Shown here: piece by piece, positions 55,071 to 64,000 of the stretch | Position numbering within the stretch: position 1 is the stretch's first letter | Layout: each line of letters starts with the position of its first letter | Assembly (NCBI RefSeq): GCF_029168945.1 | Contig: NC_083605.1 | Location: 7,261,280 to 7,325,279 of the forward strand | DNA length: 64,000 nt | DNA from: Cannabis sativa | Taxonomy: Eukaryota; Streptophyta; Magnoliopsida; Rosales; Cannabaceae | Reading direction: 5' to 3' | Position numbers and translations under genes: made by a program | The notes under the pieces: model-generated | What the model was told of the DNA's origin: nothing | The model's input: only the letters and a program-made list of their open reading frames with translations | The model's database searches: none

Positions 55071-55143
55071 ATTAAAAAGTTTACATAAATGTGAATATTA
55101 TTATTTTTTATGTGACCTAAATTCCTTATCACTATGTTATAAT

Positions 55144-57012
55144 TGTTGGAAGTTATTTTACCAGGATCTTAGATCTACTCACAAGTATGTTGATTTAACA
55201 ACCTAAATATGAACTTCTAAAACGATAGGAAATTAAACACATAAGAGTATCAGAAATCTTACAGTGATTGCAGCGGAATATATGTCTCCTCCCACTCAGA
55301 TCTCTAACCCTTGATTCCTTTCTGTAGCAGAGTATAATCAAGATCTGAGCCCGATAGTCCTTCTTTGTTATTTCTGAATTCTACACAGCCTTCCTCACTA
55401 TGATTGAGGTATTACTTGATGTGTGTGGGCACTACTCTAGCACTTATACTTTTCGAAACAGTGAAGGAAGAGAGAGAGAGAGAGGGTGGCGGCTCAGAGA
55501 GAATTTTCTGAGAGAAAATTCTTTCAGAATAATGTTGTGAAAAGGTTGTACAGTTCTGTTCAACTCTGAAGCCTTTGCCTTCTATTTATAGAAGACTACC
55601 CAGGGCTATGATTGACAATTGGAATTGAAAAAATCAAAGAGAAAAGGAAGCTAAGTGGCTGGCCTAGGCATCGTGGAAACAAGGCTTGCCACTTTTCCAA
55701 CTTTCCTTTTCCTACAGTGATAGTTTCCTGTTTTGTCAAAAACTGCCAATTCCTTTGTTCAACCACATAGATGTCAAATCTAATTATTTAATAATTAAAA
55801 TTAATTATCAAATAATATATTGTCATTTATTTTATTAATAAAGTTTCCTAATTAATAAATATGCCCTTCAAAATCTCTATTTACTGTTTTGCCCTTAATA
55901 AGTGATAAATTCTCAAATAGACAAGTCTATCTTGAGAATTTTTAATTGATTAATTAAAATCAATTAAATGAGTCTTACAAGTAATATCATCTCAACTAGT
56001 GAGGGGACCATGGGTCTATATATCCGAGCTTCCAATAAGCAGATCTAGAATTTACCACTTAAATTCACTGACTTATTAATTCTTCGTTAAATCCACACAT
56101 AGAACTCAGAATTGCACTCTCAGTATATAGAATGCTCTATATGTTCCACCATATAGACACATTATTAGTTATCCATTGTTATAATCCTAATGTGATCAAT
56201 GATCCTCTATATGGATGATTTACACTGTAAAGGGACTAAATTACCGTAACACCCTACAATGTATTTTATCCTTAAAACACTTAACCCTGTATAAATGATA
56301 TTTCAACTAAGTGAAATGAGTACTCAATCATTTATCTCGTTTGGTTAAGCTCGAAGGAAATCACCCTTTGCTTACTATTCGCCAGATAGAAGCTATAGAT
56401 TCCATATTTATGTTAGCGCTCCCACTCAATCGCACTACCGTGTTCCCAAAATGTATGTATTGCCCAGACTAAAGATTAGGCTTAACTAACAAATCAAAGA
56501 ACACGAATAATACTCTTGAAATTGAGCCTAACCATATCAGGATTTCGATCATGTGATCTAGGATCAACTTATGATATTGAATTGAATAGATATTTATGGT
56601 AAGTTTCAAAATCTAATTCAAAGTTCAATATCGGTCCATTCCAATGCATACTCCATGCATCCAACCTGAGCTTTACTTTAACCTATGTTCTGGAAAGAAC
56701 ATAACATTTCTCCAAATGTAAGTAAACTCTGTTGTAGATTGTCATATCAAGCAAAACCCAAAGGTTCTGATAAATCTAGGAATACTTTATTCACATAGTC
56801 ATGTTTACTTTCCACTGTGTTGACAACACAATAAACATGATCAAGTATGTGAAAAGGGGTTGGGATGAATTTATAAATCAAATAGACAAGTAATTGATTA
56901 AGTGAACCATAACATACACAAGTGAATGAAAAATTACTTCTGTTACTTTATTGTTATTGAATAATCTGGATTACATTGAAACAGAGTTTTATTTAGGGCA
57001 TAAAACCCAACA
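55144..57012 (-). repeat. 3' LTR of Copia 3
   Basis: 1869 bp; the minus strand begins TGTTGGGTTTTATGCCC (57012) and ends AACTTCCAACA (55144). It includes a GA microsatellite near 55470 and a TATA-like TCTATAAATAGAAGG (about 55590). Confidence 0.93.
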
Positions 57013-57032
57013 AACTCCCACTTGCACTAATA
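57013..57032 (-). other. Polypurine tract of Copia 3
   Basis: The minus strand reads AGTGGGAGTTTGT immediately before the LTR start TGTTGGG; it is the expected plus-strand primer region. Confidence 0.8.
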
Positions 57033-57041
57033 TAAAACAAA

Positions 57042-60000
57042 TCAGTACATTTCAATTAATCCTAAATTCTGACGGTGCTTTTCGAATGAAGTTACTGCCA
57101 AGACTTTGGTGAATGGATCAGCTAAGTTATCCTGCGTATCCACTTTCTCCACCAGTACATCCCCTCTTGCCACATATTCTCTGATAATATGATACTTTCT
57201 TTCTATATGCTTACTTCTCTTGTGGCTCCGAGGTTCCTTACTGTTGGCTATAGCTCCAGTGTTATCACAAAGCAGGACTAGAGGCCTTTCCATTCCAGGA
57301 ACTACACCGAGATTGGTGAAGAACTTCCTAAGCCAGACAACCTCTTTAGCTGCTTCAGCCGCAGCTATGTATTCTGCCTCCATGGTAGAATCCGAAATCG
57401 CAGTTTGTTTAGCACTTCTCCAAACCACTGCTCCACCCCCAAGAGTAAACACCATCCCAGATGTAGATTTCCTGTCTTCAAGACATCCCTGGAAATCTGA
57501 GTCTGTATAGCCTAAGGGATTTCAAAATATACTTAACAACATTCCAATGTACCCGTCCTGGATTTGACTGATACCTGCTCACGATTCCAACTGCATAGCA
57601 GATGTCAGGTCTAGTGCATAGCATAGCATACATTAGACTTCCAACTGCAGAAGCATAAGGAATTTTTGCCATGTCTTCTATCTCTTGAGGATCAGTAGGA
57701 CACTGTTCCTTAGATAGACAGATACCATGTCTAGAGGGCATGTTTGCTCCATTGGTATTGGTCATGGAAAATCTCTCTAGAACTTTGTCAATGTAAGCTG
57801 TTTGAGAGAGAGCAAGGGATCTGTTCTTTCGGTTTCTGACAATCTGAATACCAAGAACATAGGCTGCCTCACCCAAGTCTTTCATGTCGAATTGAGTGTC
57901 AAGCCATTCCTTGATGTGAGTCATTTTCTTGACATTGTTTCCAATGATCAAAATGTCATCAACATAAAGGACCAGGAATACTACTACTTGGTTTTCCTTG
58001 AGTTGGTAAACACAAGGTTCATCTTCATTCTGATGAAAGCCGTAGGTTTTGATGATCTCATCAAACCTTTTATTCCATGAGCGAGAAGCTTGCTTAAGTC
58101 CATATATGGACCTATTTAATTTGCAAACTTTATTCTCCTGCCCAGGAAAAACATAACCTTCTGGTTGCTCCATATAGATGGTTTCTTCAAGAAGCCCATT
58201 AAGAAAGGTTGTCTTGACATCCATTTGCCAAATTTTATAATCTAAAACGGCAGCTATGGAGAGAAGAATTCGGATGGATTTGAGCATGGCAACCAGACTA
58301 AAAGTTTCCTCATAGTCCACACCTTCTCTTTGGGTATAACCCTTGGCGACCAGTCTAGCTTTGAAAGTTTCGACTTTGCCTCCAGCACCTCTTTTCTTCT
58401 TGTAGACCCATTTACATCCAATTGGACGAAAATCATCAGGTGGTTCTACATATTCCCAGACTTTGTTCTTTTTCATGGAATCCATTTCTGAATCCATACC
58501 GGCTGACCATCGCTTCCGTTGCGGACTTGCCATTGTCTGTTTATAGGTTAATGGGTCGTCATCAATACCGTCACCAACGACCATATTGATTTCACCATCC
58601 AAGCCATAACGAGATGGTTTTGTAGAAACCCTCCCACTACGACGAGGAGCGGTGACCTTCTGAACAGGAGCTTTAGTAGTAGTTTTCTCAGTTGCTACAA
58701 CTGAGGGAGTGGGATGTTCCTCTTCTTGAGTAGAAGAAGATGGTACATTTGAAGGAACAGTATCTATGAGCATTTCCTCTAATACAATTTCACTTTTCGG
58801 TTTGTTGTCTTTCATATAGTTATCTTCAAGGAAAGTAGCATTTGTAGAAACAAACACTTTGTTATCCTTGTGACTATAGAACAGTCCACCCCTAGTCTCT
58901 TTAGAATTTCCGACAAACATGCAAACTTCAGTTCGCGATTCCAGTTTGCCTTCTTTCTTTCTTAAGACGTGAGCAGGGCACCCCCAAATCCTATAATGGC
59001 GCAAACTAGGTGTGCGACCATTCCATAGTTCAACGGGTGTCTTAGGGACTGCTTTAGATGGAACAACATTTACAATGTCGTTTGCCATTTGAATAGCATA
59101 TCCCCAGAAGGATGTAGACAGAGTTGAATAACTCAGCATAGACCTAACCATTTCTAAGAGAGTGCGATTTCTTCTTTCTGCAATTCCATTCTGCTGTGGA
59201 GTGCTTGGGGCAGTATATTGGGATTCAATTCCAAGTTCAATTAAATGATCTTTGAACTGCATATCCATATATTCTCCACCCCTATCAGTTCGCAAGATCT
59301 TTAATGTTTTACCTAATTGGTTTTGAGCCAAAGCATGAAATTCTTGAAACTTTTCAAACGTTTCAGATTTCTTTTGCATTAGGTAAAGAAAACTATATCT
59401 AGAGAAATCGTCAATGAAAGTGACGAAATACTCATAACCTCCTCTGGCTTTTACATTCAGCGGTCCGCAAACATCTGAATGTACTAACCCTAGGGGTTCT
59501 TTGGCACGCTCTCCCTTCGCAGAGAAAGAACGTTTGGTCATTTTTCCTTCTAGGCAAGACTCGCAGACTGGCGATTCTCCTAAGACGACATTTTTCAATG
59601 GACTGTCTTTGGTTAGCCTATTGAGTCTATCAAAACCTATATGACCTAAACGTAAATGCCATAGATAAGTTTGATCATCATTATCAATCTCTTTTCTCTT
59701 AAGGCTTCTAGGTTTAGCTACATTGAAAAGTTCAGTATTTAGTGAGATTTGAGTATCAGGTCTTAAAACATAAAGCCCTCGTTCCATGTTTGCAACACAT
59801 ATATGAAATCCATTACGAGAAATTGAACAATTTGAACTCGAAAAATTCAATCTATAAAATTGTGTCTGTAAACATGAAACGCTAATCAAGTTTCTACTAA
59901 AACTGGGAATATATAAAACATTCTCTAAAAGTAAAAACTTCTTAGAATTAAACTTGATTCGGGCTGTTCCTCTTGCTTTAATTGATACCAACTCGCCATT

Positions 60001-60072
60001 TCCAACTTTAAGCTTTAACTCATCTGGGTGAAGATTCTCCCAAGTTTCAAGCAAATTTGCAATGAAGAACAT
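57042..60072 (-). pseudogene. Copia 3 pol (integrase, RT, RNase H)
   Basis: Long frame 60072-57478: GAG-pre-integrase (LWHLRLGHIGFDRL, CESCLEGKM), integrase core (LVHSDVCGPLN, RTDRGGEYMD, QQNGIAERRNRTLLEM), RT (WQMDVKTTFLNG, YGLKQASRSW, LYVDDILIIGN, TRPDICYAVGIVSRYQ). Near 57520 about 20 residues are missing between YILK and GYTDSDF and the frame shifts. RNase H then continues (GYTDSDFQGCLEDRK) as frame 57455-57042 with STMEAEY, CDNTGAIA, KHIERKYHIIREY and the stop. The enzymes insert, copy and process element DNA. One deletion-frameshift and the gag defect disable it; the rest is well preserved. Confidence 0.94.
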
Positions 60073-60704
60073 ACATGGTTAGTAGATCCAGAATCAACAA
60101 TCCAGGAGGATTTGTCGTTCTCTAAAACACATGATTCAAATACAAAAGCATCACCTTCGTTTGAATTGTCTAGAAGCCTGGGACATTGTTCTTCTTTATG
60201 TCCCTTTCCATTACAATTCGCACATAGAACATGATGTCTGATAATTGTACTTGAAGAAGCAGCTTTGTTAGAGCCCTCATGCTTAATCTTCTTCCTCTGA
60301 TTAAAGCTTGCAATACCAGGAGGTCTCATTGCAATCAGATTCCGCTCATGGGCCCTTAACTCAGACTCGAGTTTGTCCATGTCGGAGGAGTTAGGATTGT
60401 TCAATAAATAATATAGAACAAAACTGTTATACTCCTGAGGAAGACTATAAAGTATGAGTCTTACCCATTGTTCCTTTGATAAATCAATTCCTAGTAGATT
60501 TGCCTTTTGGAATTTCAGATTCATCAACAATAGGTGCGAGTTAATGCAACTACCAGGATACATTTTCACACTATTGAGTTCTTTTGCAAAGATACTAACT
60601 AGGAGTGGATCGGGATGAGGGTTATTCATATTGGCACTACAACATATCAATAAACAGAAGTAAGGTTTTGGTTCTGTAAATTCATAGACAGGTTCAGAAA
60701 ACAA
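60015..60704 (-). pseudogene. Copia 3 gag (C-terminal part) and protease start
   Basis: Minus-strand frame with LILYSLPQEYNSF (end of the gag domain), a zinc knuckle CANCNGKGHKEEQC (about 60225-60180) and protease WIVDSGSTNHVCSS (about 60110-60070). A frameshift near 60050 separates it from pol. The first roughly 120 residues of gag (substrate-binding start and the DELARCYIL region of related elements) are missing. A short unrelated N-terminus replaces them. Confidence 0.85.
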
Positions 60705-63219
60705 GTAATCACATATGTTATAAAAATACTAAATCTAACATAGTTTATTTTCCAAGGTTTCCAACGAACTGATACAGTGTCCCGTTTAGGCGAGAGTCAA
60801 AGCATCATCCATTGAATAGAGTTGTCAATTCATCTAAAATGTCAAACATTCTAGCAACCTTTTATTCGATCAAGATTAGAATTCAGCGTTGTCCCGTTTA
60901 GGCGAGAGTCAAGGCAATTCTATCTTATGAGCTTCTACCATTGTTTCGCATTCTTGTAAGTCTTATACAGTCGCCACCATTAGGGTGGTCATGAACCATA
61001 TAAAAATAAACTTATAAGAATGCTTATCTTTCGAGATTAAACGGCGCTAACTTGCTAATGAACGTTCCTCCATTAGGGAGGATTACTCACTAAAACAATA
61101 GCTATGTAAAACCAACAATGGAGATCGAATTTCTCTTGATTAAAGCTCATTATTTAACAATGTATTTTGTTTAATCATTTATATTCCATATCTCAATAAT
61201 GAAATATTACAAATTAAAGTAAAAACTTTAATTAAATTTCAAAAATGGAATAATTTTGAAAAATATCTTATTTAAGTTGTTTAGAAAAATCTAAATACCC
61301 AACTCAAATATTCTTCAATCAATGACTTAATTAAATATTACCAATTAAGTAGTGACCACTTAATTTAGAAGATATTCCATTTTAAGTTCCCATATTTATA
61401 AAATATCAACTTAAAAAATATCTAAAGAATCTTAATAACCAATTCCTAAAATTCCTCAACTTAATTTATAATAGGAAATTCAAAAATATTCAAATCTAAG
61501 TTGATTTGATAGATTTAACTAAATCTCAACTTAAATAGGAATATTTAATGAAATTATAAAATTAAGATTCAGAAAGAATTTATATGGTTATAATTCCATA
61601 TTTAATTAAAAACAAGAAAAATACATATAGCTTTCCAGAATATAACTATTCAAACTATGTTTTTCTTAAATTAATTTCAAGGAAGAATGAAATTAATTAT
61701 GTTGCTAATCAATTTTTTATTAGGTCAAACTAATATAATTAACCTAGCACAGTTATCCAAATCAGGCAAATGGGCCTTCACAATTGGGGTTGTTCATGTG
61801 AGGGGGGCTGGGTCCAGTATGTCGTACCCACTTCTAAGGCTCCCAACTATCACACAAGGCCCAAAAGAGAGGAATTTAACCTTAAAATGAATAACTGTTA
61901 TTAATTGAATAGGCTCACTACTAAATGAGCCTAAATAAAATCTATCAGTTATGATATTTATTTAGCAACATCAACCTATATGTATCTATAATAGAAATTA
62001 AACATATAGGCTCACACAGGCATACACATTTGGATGGATCCTATCATGTTACTAGGTCATACACAGATGAAAGAAATTTGTAAAAATTACCTGTTACAAA
62101 TTATTTACTTGATCTATCATCAATTGAACCGTTGGTTAAAATTAGATCATAGGATCTATCATCAAGTTAACCAAGGCAATTTAGATCAAGCAATAATAGG
62201 TTTTAGAAAACTTACAAACAATCTAAAACACATACTCCTGCAACAAGGTTAGATTTGAATAGTTGGATGTAGGATTTATTTAATTTTAAACATTTATTTC
62301 GAAAATAAAATTAAAATTAAACCTACCATTTTGAAAAATTAGGTTTTGGGTAACCTAAATGTCATTTCAAAATTAAATTGCTAACTTTCCTTTTAAATTT
62401 CATGTTATTTAATAAATTAAATAATAAAATAGAAAATGGTAAATACATACCCTTTTCTTGTTTTACAATATAATTTAATTAAAAAAATAACAAAACTTAA
62501 AAGTTAACAAAATTACCTTATTTCCTCTTTTAAAATTATCATGATTATTTTGATCTTATTTTAATTAAGGTCAAGTTACCAAAAAAAAAAATTAATATCT
62601 GACCTTAAAAAAAATAAAATAATCAAATTTTAAAGGAAATAAGAAAAGAGGTAAGCAAAACTTGATTTTTCCTATTTTCAAAATCAAATTACACTAATAT
62701 CTAAAATTAATTTTTAAAAATAAAATTAATTTATTTCTGATAATTAGATTTGAAATTTGAAAAACAAAAATCAACATACAAAACTACACAAAAAATCGGA
62801 ATTATAGCATGAAAAATCAAAAAAATTGAAAAATTGGATGAACTGTACGGATGGCATGCCATGCATGCCCATCCGCGCTCGTTTCTGGGGTGCATGGCCG
62901 AGAAATCACGGCGCAGGAAGGCTGCAAGCAGCCATTCCGCGAGCGTGATGAGGTTGCTCGTCACCCCGATTTTTCCAATTTTCAAAAATTCATAACTAAT
63001 TCAAATTAAATCGAAATCGAGTTCTGTAAAAAAGTAAATTGCTTAGCATTTTCCAAACTATCTAACAAAAATAATTACAGAATCAGAACAGTACCATTTT
63101 TCCCAGAATTCACAAACAACAATCAAACATCAATATGACACTCAAAGCAACATGATACCATCCAAAAAATAAGCAAATCGTTTTAAGTCCAAATTTTTTG
63201 CAAGCAAATCAATTACCAT
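60705..63219 (-). other. Unusually long leader of Copia 3
   Basis: 2.5 kb between the primer site and the gag remnant, without a coding frame. It contains two copies of CCCGTTTAGGCGAGAGTCAA (60781-60800, 60893-60912). Two hairpins follow: CCACC-ATTAG-GGTGG (60974-60988) and CCTCC-ATTAG-GGAGG (61067-61081). The remainder is AT-rich with one GC-rich patch (62840-62970). Part may be sequence substituted for the missing gag start. Confidence 0.7.
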
Positions 63220-63232
63220 GGCTCTGGTGCCA
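63220..63232 (-). other. Copia 3 primer-binding site
   Basis: The minus strand reads TGGCACCAGAGCC, two changes from the Met-tRNA site TGGTATCAGAGCC, three bases from the LTR end. Confidence 0.8.
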
Positions 63233-63234
63233 GT

Positions 63235-64000
63235 TATTGGAAGTTATTTTACCAGGATCTTAGATCTACTCACAAGTATGTTGATTTAACAACCTAAATA
63301 TGAACTTCTAAAATGATAAGAAATTACACACATAAGAGTATCAGAAATCTTACAGTGATTGCAGCGGAATATATGTCTCCTCCCACTCAGATCTCTAACC
63401 CTTGATTCCTTTCTGTAGCAGAGTATAATCAAGATCTGAGCTCGATAGTCCTTCTTTGTTGTTTTTGAATTCTACACAGCCTTCCTCACTATGATTGAGG
63501 TATTACTTGATGTGTGTGGGCACTACTCTAGCACTTATACTTTTCGAAACAGTGAAGGAAGAGAGAGAGAGAGAGGGTGGCGCCTCAGAGAGAATTTTCT
63601 GAGAGAAAATTCTTTCAGAATAATGTTGTGAAAAGGTTGTACAGTTCTGTTCAACTCTGAAGCCTTTGCCTTCTATTTATAGAAGACCACCCAGGGCTAT
63701 GATTGACATTTGGAATTGAAAAAATCAAAGAGAAAAGGAAGCTAAGTGGCCGGCCTAGGCATTGTGGAAACAAGGCTTGCTACTTTTCCAACTTTCCTTT
63801 TCCTACACTGATAGTTTCCTGTTTTCTCAAAAACTGCCAATTCCTTTGTTCAACCACATAAATGTCAAATCTAATTATTTAATAATTAAAATTAATTATC
63901 AAATAATATATTGTCATTTATTTTATTAATAATGAAACTAATTAAAGTTTCCTAATTAATAAGTATGCCCTTCAAAATCTCTATTTACTGTTTTGCCCTT
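63235..64000 (-). repeat. 5' LTR of Copia 3, incomplete
   Basis: Matches 55144 onward of the other LTR (TTGGAAGTTATTTTACCAGG and following) with about 2% differences and an extra segment near 63930-63945. The end has TA in place of TG. It continues past the window. Confidence 0.92.

Larger units (their letters stand above)
47293..55143 (-). mobile_element. CACTA transposon 3 with a Ulp1-like gene, 5' end not in view
   Basis: The terminus CACTACAACAAAAACCCCC at 47293 lies in the Copia 2 LTR, followed by subterminal repeats with ACCGACGCCATA / TATGGCGTCGGT (47325-47525). Genes run on the minus strand: TNP2 (54540-51237) and a TNPA/Ulp1 gene (51090-48012). No second terminus appears before Copia 3 begins at 55144. 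By comparison with CACTA 1 and 2, about 2 kb of 5' intron should lie beyond TNP2, so Copia 3 probably inserted into it and the other end is beyond the window. Confidence 0.85.
55144..64000 (-). mobile_element. Copia retrotransposon 3, Angela-like, truncated by window edge
   Basis: Minus-strand order: 5' LTR (from 63235 outwards, incomplete), primer site, a 2.5-kb leader, partial gag, pol, purine tract, 3' LTR 57012-55144. RNase H motifs (STMEAEYIAAAEAAKEVVWL, CDNTGAIANSKEPRSHKRSK) and 1.87-kb LTRs fit the Angela lineage. Over the 765 bp that can be compared the LTRs differ at about 17 positions plus an indel (about 2%), so it is older than Copia 1 but still recent. Internal deletions make it non-autonomous. 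Confidence 0.92.

Noticed and set aside
62034..62252. 72-codon open frame with repeated ATCTATCATCAA
   Set aside because: A short partial repeat in the AT-rich leader; no domain, no neighbours in frame.
62731..62985. GC-rich patch with an 84-codon minus-strand frame in the Copia 3 leader
   Set aside because: Composition stands out, but no similarity or start context; may be captured DNA, yet not supportable as a gene.

Overview
The window is nuclear DNA of a flowering plant, most likely a eudicot. It is very AT-rich and carries one spliced, GT-AG-introned plant gene inside several generations of nested transposable elements. I see no bacterial, organellar or CRISPR sequence and no tRNA or rRNA gene. 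The species cannot be told from the sequence.

Layout. 1-4153: right part of a decayed CACTA (En/Spm) transposon whose TNP2 transposase has two internal deletions. 4448-4774: a small TRIM-like retroelement. 5237-8122: AT-rich terminal-inverted-repeat elements, one split by a 902-bp hAT element (8-bp target duplication). 9197-10200: end of an old Copia element. 10201-12245: a Gypsy-like LTR with an irregular array of palindromic repeats. About 12500-26580: an L1-type LINE pseudogene on the + strand, cut in two by a young SIRE-type Copia retrotransposon (16224-25777, LTRs about 1% different, 5-bp target duplication TGCTT). 26949-29156: the only intact host gene, a five-exon SLAH3/SLAC1-type slow anion channel on the - strand. 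29700-34900: intergenic AT-rich DNA with a MITE, a complete small Helitron (32211-32681), a hAT MITE (34655-34897) and a micro-retroposition scar. 34919-47292: a fragment of one Copia lineage joined to a second SIRE-type Copia on the - strand, which is broken by a complete CACTA element (35941-43611, target duplication AAA), a hAT element (44312-44867) and, in its LTR, a third CACTA element (from 47293). That third CACTA carries TNP2 and a TNPA-like gene with a Ulp1-type cysteine protease domain. It runs up to an Angela-like Copia (55144 to beyond 64000), probably inserted in its 5' region.

How the parts relate. Every element shows coding lesions (stops, frameshifts or deletions), so none looks autonomous; CACTA element 2 is closest to intact. 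The nesting gives relative ages: LINE before Copia 1; Copia 2 before CACTA 2, the hAT element and CACTA 3; CACTA 3 before Copia 3. The SLAH3-like gene faces the LINE tail, whose poly(A) lies about 370 bp beyond the gene's stop codon.

The most unusual signals are RNA-scale structures inside retrotransposons: (a) a roughly 700-bp imperfect inverted repeat with arms of about 300 bp directly after the pol stop of Copia 1; (b) an array of short hairpins with GGGA-type loops in its LTRs, with compensatory changes that extend to Copia 2; (c) two hairpins with the same loop and swapped stem base pair, next to a duplicated 20-nt motif, in the 2.5-kb leader of Copia 3.
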